Source: Rikenellaceae bacterium
Lineage (GTDB): Bacteria; Bacteroidota; Bacteroidia; Bacteroidales; UBA932
Reading direction: 5' to 3'
Assembly: GCA_900769905.1 (NCBI GenBank)
Contig: CAAGIL010000057.1
Span: 1-34,551 of the forward strand
Length of the DNA: 34,551 nucleotides
Position 1 is the stretch's first letter, and the number at the start of each line of letters is the position of its first letter. The notes under the pieces were generated by a model. That model ran no database searches and had not been told where the DNA came from. It saw only the letters and a list, made by a program, of their open reading frames with translations. Shown here piece after piece: positions 22,357 through 30,943 of this stretch. Both the position numbers and the translations under genes were made by a program.

Positions 22357-24078
22357 ATGAGCGAAAACATTATTCCTGAAAAGGTTCAAGAAATCATTTC
22401 AGACGTAGAAGAAACCGTAACCGATACCGTTGAGGATCTCTCTGACAAGACTTTGTCCGAGCTTTCCGACATTTTTGTCTCAATCAGGAACGGCGCTGAC
22501 TCGATGATGCGCTCGAAGGAAGCTGAGGCGGTTAAATCGGCTTTTTATAAGCTTCTTTCCAAGATTAAGAGCGAAAATGGCGAAGAAAATCCGCTGAACA
22601 ATCCTTTCGAGGCCGTGGAGCAGAACTTCAAGGCCATGTATGCCGATTACAAGAAGGAGCGTGCGGATTTCAACCGCCGCCAGGAGGAGGAGCGCGAGGC
22701 GAATCTCGTGAAAAAGCAGGCTATCATAGATGAATTGAAGGCCCTGGTGGAGGGGCAGGAAGATGTAAGTGCGCAGTTCCCTGCATTCCGCGAGCTTCAG
22801 AACCGCTGGAGAGAGGCCGGTCCCGTGCCTGTGAAGTCATTCAGGGACATTAATGATACATACCAGTACTACGTGGAGAAATTCTACGATATGGTGAAAA
22901 TCAACCGCGATCTCAGGGACCTGGATTTCAGGAAGAACCTTGAGGCCAAGGAGGCCTTGTGCGAAGCGGCCGAGAAGCTTGCCGAGAACGAGAACGTGGT
23001 CAACGCGTTCCACGAACTCCAGAAGCTCCACGAGCAGTGGAAGGAATTCGGCCCGGTTGCAAAGGAGAAGCGCGAGGATATCTGGAACCGTTTCAAGGCA
23101 GCCACTGCTGTGATAAATAAGAGATACCAGGCTCACTTCGAGGGCCTCAAGGAGCAGCAGGAGGAGAACCTGGCCAAGAAGAAAGTGCTTTGCGAGAAGC
23201 TGGAAGAGATCGCGGGACGCGAGATTGCCAACGCTTCAGAATGGACCACGCTTTCCAAAGAAATCGAGGCCCTGCAGGCAGAGTGGAGAACAATAGGTTT
23301 CGCCACCAAGAAGGAGAATCAGAAGATATATGACCGTTTCCGTGCGGCTTGCGACAAGTTCTTTGAGAGGAAGAGGGATTACTATACTTCCATCAAGGAC
23401 AATATGAACGAGAACCTTGAGAAGAAGCAGGCCATCATCGAGCAGGCCGAAGCCCTCAAGAGCAGCACCGAGTGGAAGAAGGCCACGGACCAGTTCATCT
23501 CACTCCAGAAGCAGTGGAAGGAGATTGGGGCGGTGCCGAGAAAGAAGTCCGAGCAGCTCTGGAAGAGGTTCCGCGCCGCGTGCGACGAGTTCTTTGCCAA
23601 CAGGGATGCCAATGCCAAGCCGGAGAATGACTACTACGGCAATCTCAAGGCCAAGAAGAGGCTCATCGAGGAAGTTCGTGCATACGAACTCTCCCAGGAT
23701 GAGACGGTCAACGCCGAGCAGATGAGGTCCTTCAACGAAAGGTGGCAGGCCATAGGTCACGTGCCGTTCAAGGAGAAGGATATTGTGATTGCCGAGTTCA
23801 AGGAGGCAATGCAGGAGAAATTCCCTCTCTTTTCCTCAAGGCAGCGTGGCGGACAGACACGTCAGCCTGCGGCTCCTAAGAGCCCTAAGGACGTGCTCAT
23901 CGCCAAATACAACGCCCTTCAGCAGGATATCACCACCTACGAGAACAATATCGGATTCTTTGCCGCTTCCAAGAACAGTGCCCCTCTCATCCAGCAGATG
24001 CAGCAGAAGATTGATGACGCCAAGGAGGAACTCAAGAAACTTGAGGAGAGAATCAGAAATGAGGAGGACGCACAGTAA
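22357..24078 (+). CDS. DUF349 repeat protein
   Basis: The 573-residue soluble, highly charged, helical protein contains five DUF349 repeats. Each is marked by a (L/F)xxxW(R/K/Q)xxG core, at Trp151, Trp228, Trp310, Trp387 and Trp463, spaced 76-82 residues apart. The N-terminal ~50 residues are acidic, and the C-terminal ~60 residues are predicted coiled coil (LIQQMQQKIDDAKEELKKLE). Function is unknown to me; no enzyme motif is seen. The start MSENIIPEKV was chosen over an in-frame ATG 48 bases upstream that would lie in the promoter. Its stop overlaps the yidC start by one base (TAATG), so the two are probably translated together. Confidence 0.85.
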   Translation: MSENIIPEKVQEIISDVEETVTDTVEDLSDKTLSELSDIFVSIRNGADSMMRSKEAEAVKSAFYKLLSKIKSENGEENPLNNPFEAVEQNFKAMYADYKKERADFNRRQEEEREANLVKKQAIIDELKALVEGQEDVSAQFPAFRELQNRWREAGPVPVKSFRDINDTYQYYVEKFYDMVKINRDLRDLDFRKNLEAKEALCEAAEKLAENENVVNAFHELQKLHEQWKEFGPVAKEKREDIWNRFKAATAVINKRYQAHFEGLKEQQEENLAKKKVLCEKLEEIAGREIANASEWTTLSKEIEALQAEWRTIGFATKKENQKIYDRFRAACDKFFERKRDYYTSIKDNMNENLEKKQAIIEQAEALKSSTEWKKATDQFISLQKQWKEIGAVPRKKSEQLWKRFRAACDEFFANRDANAKPENDYYGNLKAKKRLIEEVRAYELSQDETVNAEQMRSFNERWQAIGHVPFKEKDIVIAEFKEAMQEKFPLFSSRQRGGQTRQPAAPKSPKDVLIAKYNALQQDITTYENNIGFFAASKNSAPLIQQMQQKIDDAKEELKKLEERIRNEEDAQ

Positions 24079-25946
24079 TGGACAAGAAATCGGTTATAGG
24101 ATTCATACTCATAGCCTTGATTTTCATCGGCTTCTCGGTTTTTGAAAACCGCAGGGCGATGAAGCAGGCCGAATACATCGCATACGAAGATTCAGTTCGC
24201 AGGGCCAATATGCCCGTAGATACCAGTTCCGTTATTCCTTTCGGAAATGAAACTGAGGAACTTGCCGCATCGTCTGCCGCCAGCGGCCGTACCGCCTTCT
24301 ATAAGGACTCCTGCCTGATGAAGGCCAGCGAGGGTGAGGCTCAGTTCAGCGTCCTGGAGAATTCCAAACTGAAGATTGTCTTCAGCACGAAAGGAGCCCA
24401 GCCTTATTCCGTACAGGTCAAGGACTACTACAATTATGACAGTACCGACCTTTACATCTTCCGTCCGGGAGAAGGGGAGTACAGCATCAACCTCTATGCC
24501 GGCGAATCCATCAAGACATCGAACTTCTATTTCGAACTTGTCTCCAATGACGGCAGCCAGATAGTAATGCGTCTGCCTTTCCGCAACGGAGGATACATTG
24601 AGCAGAAATACATCCTTGAGGAGGACAGCTATAAACTTGACAACACCCTTTCCTTCGTAGGTATGGAAGGCATAATTCCGAGAAATGTCAGCAATTTTGA
24701 CATTGATTTCGGAATGGTCATCCCGAGGATGGAAAAGGGTTACAAAAACGAGGTCCAGTATTCCAAGCTGAACTACTATTTCGAGGGCGACAAGAAGCCT
24801 GAGGAATTGGGCCGTGGAAGGAGTGCAAGCAAGAGAGTGGACTCCAAACTCAGCTGGCTGGCTTTCCAGCAGCAGTTCTTCTCCGCCATATTCCGCGCTC
24901 CTGACCAGTTCGCCTCAGGTGAGATGTCCGTCAACTTCCGCAGCCAGGACGATCCTGAGCGCAATCTGATGGACTGCTCTGCCAAGATGCGTGCCGAGCT
25001 TCCGCTTGGGAACAGTGTGAGCGTCCCTTTTGAGTTCTACTTCGGTCCTAACCACTACCAGACCCTCAAGAGCTACGATCACAAATATGAGAAGATCATA
25101 CCTCTCGGAGGATGGCTGGTGGGCTGGTTCACCAAGTATGCAATCATCCCTATGTTCAACTTCTTCCACAGGTTCATAGGCAACTTCGGCCTCATCATCC
25201 TTCTTATGACCTTGGTCATCAAGATCGTAGTGATGCCGCTTACATACAAGTCCTATGCTTCCTCCGCGAAGATTGCCGCCCTCAAGCCGGAAATCGAGAA
25301 GCTCAATGCCAAGTATCCGCATATGGATAACCAGCAGGAGCAGATGAAGAAGCAGCAGGCGATTATGAACCTGTATAAACGGGCCGGAGCAAGTCCGATG
25401 GGAGGCTGTCTGCCTACCTTGCTGACCTTCCCTATACTTTGGGCGATGTTCCGCTTCTTCCCGGCATCAATTGAGCTCCGTCAGCAGTCCTTCCTCTGGT
25501 GCCACGACCTGTCCACCTATGATTCGATAGTGGACTTCGGAGTCAGGATACCTCTGCTTGGAGACCACCTTTCCCTCTTCGCCCTGCTTATGGCCGTGAC
25601 CATGTGGGTATATTCCAAACTCACTATGTCTAGCCAGCCGAATGCAAACGACCCGAGTGCGGCCTCAATGAGGTTCATGAGCCTCTGGATGATGCCGATA
25701 ATGATGTTCTTCATCTGTAACAGCCTCTCGGCTGCGCTGAGTTACTACTACCTGCTCTCCCAGCTGATTTCCATAGCTCAGACCTGGATCATACGCAAGA
25801 GCATCAAGCCTGAGGATGTGCTCAGGAAGGTACGTGAGAGCGAAGGCAAGCCGATGAAGAAGAGCAAGTGGCAGCAGACCCTTGAGCAGGCCCAGAAGAT
25901 GCAGGAGCAGCAGCTCAAGGAACAGCAGCGCAAAGCAAGAAGATGA
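24078..25946 (+). CDS. yidC: Membrane protein insertase YidC
   Basis: YidC inserts and folds inner-membrane proteins, alone or with SecYEG. The 622-residue chain has an N-terminal transmembrane helix (5-22), a large periplasmic beta-sandwich domain (~85-335), and the five-helix insertase core from ~368 (GLIILLMTLVIKIVVMPLTY) to ~575. It ends in a basic, Gln-rich tail (~590-622) that may contact the ribosome. The hydrophilic groove position that is Arg in E. coli is Lys382 here, which I believe is usual in Bacteroidota. The start overlaps the DUF349 stop, and the stop overlaps yggS in ATGA. Confidence 0.95.
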   Translation: MDKKSVIGFILIALIFIGFSVFENRRAMKQAEYIAYEDSVRRANMPVDTSSVIPFGNETEELAASSAASGRTAFYKDSCLMKASEGEAQFSVLENSKLKIVFSTKGAQPYSVQVKDYYNYDSTDLYIFRPGEGEYSINLYAGESIKTSNFYFELVSNDGSQIVMRLPFRNGGYIEQKYILEEDSYKLDNTLSFVGMEGIIPRNVSNFDIDFGMVIPRMEKGYKNEVQYSKLNYYFEGDKKPEELGRGRSASKRVDSKLSWLAFQQQFFSAIFRAPDQFASGEMSVNFRSQDDPERNLMDCSAKMRAELPLGNSVSVPFEFYFGPNHYQTLKSYDHKYEKIIPLGGWLVGWFTKYAIIPMFNFFHRFIGNFGLIILLMTLVIKIVVMPLTYKSYASSAKIAALKPEIEKLNAKYPHMDNQQEQMKKQQAIMNLYKRAGASPMGGCLPTLLTFPILWAMFRFFPASIELRQQSFLWCHDLSTYDSIVDFGVRIPLLGDHLSLFALLMAVTMWVYSKLTMSSQPNANDPSAASMRFMSLWMMPIMMFFICNSLSAALSYYYLLSQLISIAQTWIIRKSIKPEDVLRKVRESEGKPMKKSKWQQTLEQAQKMQEQQLKEQQRKARR

Positions 25947-26605
25947 TCTCGGACAATTTAAACATAATCAAGGAACAACTGCCACCGGAAGTGAAGCTGG
26001 TGGCAGTTTCCAAATTCCACCCTCTGGAGGCAATAATGGAGGCTTATGATGCGGGGCAGCGCTGCTTCGCCGAGAGCCGCCCTCAGGAACTGAAGAAGAA
26101 AGTGGAGGCCGTGGAGGCCGGAAAGGAAATTGAGTGGCAGTTCATAGGACACCTCCAGACCAACAAGCTCAAGATGGTGCTGCCCTACGTTGACCTGGTG
26201 CAGTCAGTCGATTCCCTGCACTTGCTCGATGCCATCAACGGCTGGGGCAGGGAGAACGGGAAGCAGGTGAAAGTGCTGCTGGAGCTTCACGTCGCTGCCG
26301 AGGAAAGCAAGCAGGGCTTCGTCGAAGAGGAGGTTCTGGACATACTTTTCAGGGCGGAAAAATACAGGAACATAGTGTTCTGCGGCCTTATGGGAATGGC
26401 TACGAATACGGATTGCGAGGAAGACATACGCGCCGATTTCGCCCGCATTTCCTCATTTATGGATTATCTGAAGGACCTTTTCCCCGAATTGGAAGATTTC
26501 AGGGAACTGTCCATAGGAATGTCGGATGACTGGAAAATTGCCCTGGAATACGGGGCTACGATGGTGCGTATAGGCACCTCAATCTTCGGTCCCAGAGAGT
26601 ATTGA
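25943..26605 (+). CDS. yggS: YggS/PROSC-family pyridoxal phosphate homeostasis protein
   Basis: The 220-residue TIM-barrel protein binds PLP and buffers its free level; it has no known catalytic reaction. The PLP lysine is Lys24 in AVSKFHP. Other family blocks are AESRPQEL, FIGHLQTNK, CGLMGMAT, LSIGMSDDW and VRIGTSIFGPR near the C-terminus (phosphate-binding). Length is slightly below the usual ~230. It is the last gene of the DUF349-yidC unit (4-base overlap) and converges on lpxB, overlapping it by 27 bases on the other strand. Confidence 0.93.
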   Translation: MISDNLNIIKEQLPPEVKLVAVSKFHPLEAIMEAYDAGQRCFAESRPQELKKKVEAVEAGKEIEWQFIGHLQTNKLKMVLPYVDLVQSVDSLHLLDAINGWGRENGKQVKVLLELHVAAEESKQGFVEEEVLDILFRAEKYRNIVFCGLMGMATNTDCEEDIRADFARISSFMDYLKDLFPELEDFRELSIGMSDDWKIALEYGATMVRIGTSIFGPREY

Positions 26606-27721
26606 CACCATCCTTGCCGCCACCTTGCGGGAAGCGCCTTCTCCTCCGAGGGACTCCCTGATTGCGGCATAGTCGGAAAGCATGGTCTCCCTGTAGCGGG
26701 AGTCTTCCATAAGCCTTCGCAGCTCATCTGCGAGGGCTTCTGCGTTGAAGTCGTTCTGCAGCATTTCCCGGAAAGCGAGCTTGTCCAGGCAAAGGTTGCC
26801 CAGGGAGATGTATTTGATGTGGTCAAGTACGCGCAGCACATATTTACCCAGGAAATAGGTGAGGGCGGAGGTGTTCCAGCCCACCACCTGGGGCGTGGCT
26901 ATGAGCGCGGCTTCCAGGGATGCGGTGCCGGAGTTGATCACGGCCGCGCGGGCGTAGCTGAGTATGTCGTAGGTGCGTCCGAACACTACGGACACATAAT
27001 CCCGATTCCCGATATACGGTGCATAGTCGGATGCGTCGCGAGCCGGGGCACCTGCCACGACAAAACGCATCCCGGCGTACTGCGGCAGCGCGTGAAGCCG
27101 GTCTGCCGCCTCCATGCACACCGGCATCATACGGGAAATCTCGGCCTTGCGTGAACCTGCCAGCACGGCTATGTAATCCCCGTCCTGCACCGGCTTGAAT
27201 TCGTGGGAGTCGATTGCATCCACCAGGGGATTGCCTTCGTATTCGTACGGAATCCCTCTGGACTTGAAGTATTCCTTCTCGAAGGGGAATACTATGAAGA
27301 GCCTGTCCACCCAGGCCTTGAGCTTGCGGTTGCGCCCTTCCCTTGATGCCCAGGTCTTCGGGGCTATGTAGTAGAAGCAGCGTATGTCCCGGGAGTGGCA
27401 GAATTTCGCGATTTTCATATTGAAGCCCGGGTAGTCTATGAGGATTACGACATCCGGCTTCCATTCCAGTATGTCTTTCTTGCAGAATTTGAGGTTGCCG
27501 AGCAGTTTCCCGGCCTTTGCCAGGACTTCTGCCGCACCCATTACCGCTCCTTCCTTATAATGACGCACCAGACTGTGCGGCCTGGAGCTTGCGGCACTGT
27601 CCATAAGGTCTCCGCCCCAGTATCTGAATTCGGATGCGGGGTCTTCCTGTACCAGCCCCTTGATAAGGTTGCTTCCGTGCAGGTCGCCGGAGGCTTCCCC
27701 TGCTATAAGATAGTATCGCAT
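26579..27721 (-). CDS. lpxB: Lipid-A-disaccharide synthase
   Basis: LpxB joins UDP-2,3-diacylglucosamine and lipid X to make the lipid A disaccharide, at the inner membrane face. The 380-residue GT-B family GT19 protein begins MRYYLIAGEASGD and shows PDVVILIDYPGFN near 90, APKTWASR near 121, YEGNPLVDAI near 160, and a donor-site block near NSGTASLEAAL at about 265. The start overlaps the end of surE by 19 bases, a common Bacteroidota arrangement. It converges on yggS with a 27-base 3' overlap. Confidence 0.95.
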   Translation of the reverse strand: MRYYLIAGEASGDLHGSNLIKGLVQEDPASEFRYWGGDLMDSAASSRPHSLVRHYKEGAVMGAAEVLAKAGKLLGNLKFCKKDILEWKPDVVILIDYPGFNMKIAKFCHSRDIRCFYYIAPKTWASREGRNRKLKAWVDRLFIVFPFEKEYFKSRGIPYEYEGNPLVDAIDSHEFKPVQDGDYIAVLAGSRKAEISRMMPVCMEAADRLHALPQYAGMRFVVAGAPARDASDYAPYIGNRDYVSVVFGRTYDILSYARAAVINSGTASLEAALIATPQVVGWNTSALTYFLGKYVLRVLDHIKYISLGNLCLDKLAFREMLQNDFNAEALADELRRLMEDSRYRETMLSDYAAIRESLGGEGASRKVAARMVSILSGTED

Positions 27722-28536
27722 ATTCGCTTGAGTTCGTTGAAATCGGTGTTGTCTATGTTCTGAGGGGTGACGCTGATCCAGCCTTCTTCCAGAAGAAGGT
27801 GGTCGGCTCCGGCAACGTTGTCCACGTTGCTCACGAAATCGCCTGCCATCACAAGCAGTTCTTCGCCTTCGGAGCGGGCACGCTCGCAGTAGAGCAGGTC
27901 CTCTTCCGCCGGGCTGCGTCCCAGCTCGCAGAGGAAGTCAGGGTATTTGCGGAACTCCCTTTCCCAGTGAGCCATTCCCATATGCCCGGCCTTTACTCCC
28001 TTGATCCCGGAAGCCGGCAGCTTTGGGAAGTTGATATTGTAGAAAGCTCCGAAAGGGGAGTCCTTCAAGAGGGGAAGCAGGGTTTCGAGTATGCCCGGGA
28101 GCAATTCTTCCACGGCGCTGAAGTCGGCATCTTCGCCGTAGCTGTCAAGGCTGACTCCTATGCCGGGAATCCCGTTTACCGCCGCTTCCATGGCTGCGCC
28201 TATGGTTCCGGAGTAAACGGCAGCGGTGGCGGCATTGCTTCCGTGGTTGATTCCGCTTACCACCAGATCCGGTTTTTCGGGCCAGAATATATTGTCGATA
28301 CCGTATTTGACGCAGGAAGCAGGGGTGGCGTCAAGGTACCAGCGCCCGAGTCCGGGGCTGTCCTCTATCTTTTTGACACCTATAGGCTTAAGCCCCATAG
28401 TTACAGCCATTGACATTCCGCTCTGCGGACGTTTTGGCGCGACCACGGTGAGCTCGCCGAAATCTTTCATTATTTCCGTGAGTATTCTGATGCCCTTTGC
28501 CTGATATCCGTCGTCGTTGGTGATAAGTATCTTCAT
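27703..28536 (-). CDS. surE: 5'/3'-nucleotidase SurE
   Basis: SurE is a metal-dependent phosphatase for nucleoside monophosphates. The 277-residue chain starts with MKILITNDDG and has the metal ligands Asp8, Asp9, Ser39 (PQSGMS) and Asn97 (SGINHGSN). Its length is normal for the longer bacterial form. The gene precedes lpxB and overlaps it by 19 bases. It diverges from gapA; a TATCTTTG -7 element is at 28557-28564. Confidence 0.95.
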   Translation of the reverse strand: MKILITNDDGYQAKGIRILTEIMKDFGELTVVAPKRPQSGMSMAVTMGLKPIGVKKIEDSPGLGRWYLDATPASCVKYGIDNIFWPEKPDLVVSGINHGSNAATAAVYSGTIGAAMEAAVNGIPGIGVSLDSYGEDADFSAVEELLPGILETLLPLLKDSPFGAFYNINFPKLPASGIKGVKAGHMGMAHWEREFRKYPDFLCELGRSPAEEDLLYCERARSEGEELLVMAGDFVSNVDNVAGADHLLLEEGWISVTPQNIDNTDFNELKRICDTIL

Positions 28537-28556
28537 GATAAGCCTTTATTTTCTTA

Positions 28557-28564
28557 CAAAGATA
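28557..28564 (-). promoter_or_regulatory. Probable -7 element of surE-lpxB
   Basis: On the minus strand TATCTTTG, 21 bases before the surE start. It implies a short leader. No clear -33 box. Confidence 0.5.
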
Positions 28565-28595
28565 TTGAATTTTTCATAGTTTTTTGATAAATTTG
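28564..28595 (+). promoter_or_regulatory. Promoter of gapA
   Basis: ATTG (28564-28567, 3 of 4 at the -33 box) and TAAATTTG (28588-28595) are 20 bases apart. The leader of about 50 bases is very A-rich up to the ATG at 28652, typical for well-expressed Bacteroidota genes. Confidence 0.65.
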
Positions 28596-28651
28596 CACCG
28601 CCAAAAAAAATGGAATAGTTTTTAACAACAAAATTTTAATAAGTATCAAAA

Positions 28652-29650
28652 ATGGTAAAACTTGGTATTAACGGATTTGGCCGCATCGGCCGTATGGTAT
28701 TCCGCGCAGCAGTTGAGAACTTCTCAAACGACATCGAGGTTGTAGGTATCAACGACCTTCTCGATCCTGAGTATCTCGCTTACATGCTCAAGTACGATTC
28801 AGTACATGGACATTTCCAGGGTGAGGTTTCAGTTGAGGACGGCGCTCTTGTAGTAAATGGCAAGAAGATCCGCATCACTGCTGAGATGGATCCTGCAAAC
28901 CTCAAGTGGAATGAGGTTGGCGCTGAGGTCGTAGTTGAGTCTACCGGCTTCTTCCTTACCGACGAGTCTGCACGCAAGCACATCCAGGCTGGCGCAAAGA
29001 AGGTCATCATGTCTGCTCCTTCAAAGGATGCTACCCCAATGTTCGTCTATGGTGTAAACCACGAGACCTACGCTGGCCAGGACATCATCTCCAACGCTTC
29101 CTGCACCACCAACTGCCTTGCTCCTATCTCCAAGGTGCTCAATGACAAGTTCGGCATCGTTCGCGGTCTGATGACCACCGTTCACGCCGCTACCGCTACC
29201 CAGAAGACCGTTGACGGTCCTTCCAAGAAGGATTGGAGAGGCGGCCGTGGTATCCTCGAGAACATCATCCCTTCTTCTACCGGTGCTGCAAAGGCTGTAG
29301 GCAAGGTTCTCCCTGCTCTCAACGGCAAACTTACCGGTATGTCCCTCCGCGTTCCTACTTCTGATGTCAGCTTCGTTGACCTCACCTGCGAGCTTGCTAA
29401 GCCTGCTACCTACGATGAGATCTGCGCTGCAATGAAGGAGGCTTCTGAGGGCGAGCTCAAGGGTATCCTCGGATACACCGATGAAGCTGTCGTTTCTACC
29501 GACTTCCGCAACGACGCACGCACCTCTATCTTCGACGTAAAGGCAGGTATCCAGCTCGATCCTACCTTCGTTAAGGTTTGCGCTTGGTACGACAACGAGT
29601 GGGGTTACTCCAACAAGGTTCTCGAGATGGCTAAGGTCATCACGAAGTAA
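28652..29650 (+). CDS. gapA: Glyceraldehyde-3-phosphate dehydrogenase (type I, NAD-linked)
   Basis: The glycolytic enzyme oxidises and phosphorylates glyceraldehyde 3-phosphate to 1,3-bisphosphoglycerate. The 332-residue chain starts MVKLGINGFGRIGR, with nucleophile Cys151 in SNASCTTNCLAP, His178 in TTVHAAT, and Asp35 in the NAD-specific GIND segment. The C-terminal WYDNEWGYSNKV block is intact. Codon choice is more uniform than in neighbours, as expected for a highly expressed gene. It stands alone with its own promoter and terminator. Confidence 0.98.
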   Translation: MVKLGINGFGRIGRMVFRAAVENFSNDIEVVGINDLLDPEYLAYMLKYDSVHGHFQGEVSVEDGALVVNGKKIRITAEMDPANLKWNEVGAEVVVESTGFFLTDESARKHIQAGAKKVIMSAPSKDATPMFVYGVNHETYAGQDIISNASCTTNCLAPISKVLNDKFGIVRGLMTTVHAATATQKTVDGPSKKDWRGGRGILENIIPSSTGAAKAVGKVLPALNGKLTGMSLRVPTSDVSFVDLTCELAKPATYDEICAAMKEASEGELKGILGYTDEAVVSTDFRNDARTSIFDVKAGIQLDPTFVKVCAWYDNEWGYSNKVLEMAKVITK

Positions 29651-29669
29651 TTTACTCCACGATTGTGAT

Positions 29670-29709
29670 AAAGATGATGGCCGGAGCAATTTGGTCATCA
29701 TCTTTTTTT
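29670..29709 (+). terminator. Intrinsic terminator of gapA
   Basis: The 13-bp stem AAAGATGATGGCC (29670-29682)/GGTCATCATCTTT (29693-29705), with one G-U pair, runs into a T run to 29709. It is immediately followed by the -7 element of the next gene. Confidence 0.88.
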
Positions 29710-29711
29710 AT

Positions 29712-29719
29712 TATATTTG
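29712..29719 (+). promoter_or_regulatory. Probable -7 element of the C1 peptidase-pssA operon
   Basis: TATATTTG starts 3 bases after the gapA terminator. A TTTG at 29690-29693 lies 18 bases upstream, at the edge of the terminator's right arm, so terminator and promoter overlap. Confidence 0.55.
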
Positions 29720-29749
29720 TATCCCGAATACATTTTAATTTCGATGAAT

Positions 29750-30943
29750 ATGAAGAAGATTGTCATCTCCGCACTTCTCTGCTGCGCGGCCCTCGTGTCT
29801 TTCGCGCAGCGCCAGCCTTCCCCTGTAGATGAACTCAAGCCTGAATTCACCACCGTCAAGGCCAATCCTATTACTCCGGTCAAGAACCAGGCAAACAGCG
29901 GAACATGCTGGGCTTATTCCACCATCAGTTTCTTCGAGTCAGAGGCAATCCGACTCGCAGGCATCAAGAATGAGGCAGACTATCCGGATTTCTCCGAGTT
30001 TTTTGTTGTGTCCCATTCCTATATGGACAGGGCTGTGAAGTATGTTAGACTGGACGGCAATCTTACCTTCTCTGCCGGAAGTGAAGCCGACGATGTGCTC
30101 CATGTCATCCGCGATTACGGCATCGTGCCTCAGGAGGCAATGACCGGAATGAATTACGGCACTCCGCTTCCTGCACAGAGCGAGCTCGACGCAGTGCTCA
30201 AGGCTTATGTTTCTGCAGTTGCAAAGAACCCTAACAGGAAGCTTACCACTGCCTGGAAGAACGGTTTCAAGGGTATACTCGACGCATATCTCGGAGAGTG
30301 GCCGGAGACTTTCAACGTGGGCGGAAAGCAGTATGATCCGTTCAGCTATCGCGACGCTATGAAGATCAATGCTGACGATTACATTACCCTCGGATCTTTC
30401 GACTATCAGCCATACTACCAGTGGTGTCCTCTTGAGGTGAGCGACAACTGGAGGTGGGACGTGCTCTACAACATTCCTCTCGACGAGTTTATGGCAGTGC
30501 TTGACTCAGCCCTCGAAAACGGTTATACGGCTGCGTGGGGTGCTGATGTATCACATCAGGGCTTTACCCGCAAGGGCCTCGGCATCTATCTTGACAGCGA
30601 TGCCGCCCAGACTCCGGGTTCCGACCAGGAAAGGTGGGTCGGCAAGGAGGATGGCAAGCCGGCACCTATCGCAATTGTGGAGAAGGACGTCACCCCTGAT
30701 AGCCGTCAGATTGAATATGACAACAAGACCATTACCGACGATCACGGAATGCATATTTTCGGTATTGCAAAGGACCAGGACGGAAAGAAATACTATATGG
30801 TAAAGAATTCCTGGGGCGAAACCGGAGACTACAACGGAATCTGGTATGTGACCGAGGCTTTCGTGAAGGCCCAGAGCATGGACATCATGATCCACAAGTC
30901 CGCTCTTCCAAAGGATCTTAAGAAGAAACTTGGCATAAAGTAA
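29750..30943 (+). CDS. Secreted C1B cysteine peptidase (bleomycin hydrolase/aminopeptidase C family)
   Basis: The protein has a Sec signal peptide (MKKIVISALLCCAALVSFAQ, 1-20), then a papain-like fold. Catalytic residues are oxyanion Gln47, nucleophile Cys53 (NQANSGTCWAY), His332 in DDHGMH and Asn353 in VKNSWGE. Cytosolic PepC enzymes form hexamers with the active site inside; the signal peptide here suggests a periplasmic or surface peptide-degrading role. The start may instead be the ATG two codons earlier (29744). It overlaps the pssA start by one base (TAATG). Confidence 0.9.
   Translation: MKKIVISALLCCAALVSFAQRQPSPVDELKPEFTTVKANPITPVKNQANSGTCWAYSTISFFESEAIRLAGIKNEADYPDFSEFFVVSHSYMDRAVKYVRLDGNLTFSAGSEADDVLHVIRDYGIVPQEAMTGMNYGTPLPAQSELDAVLKAYVSAVAKNPNRKLTTAWKNGFKGILDAYLGEWPETFNVGGKQYDPFSYRDAMKINADDYITLGSFDYQPYYQWCPLEVSDNWRWDVLYNIPLDEFMAVLDSALENGYTAAWGADVSHQGFTRKGLGIYLDSDAAQTPGSDQERWVGKEDGKPAPIAIVEKDVTPDSRQIEYDNKTITDDHGMHIFGIAKDQDGKKYYMVKNSWGETGDYNGIWYVTEAFVKAQSMDIMIHKSALPKDLKKKLGIK

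Noticed and set aside
28610..28618. Two-codon upstream frame (ATG GAA TAG) in the gapA leader
   Set aside because: Too short to judge and expected by chance in an A-rich leader; no supporting signal.
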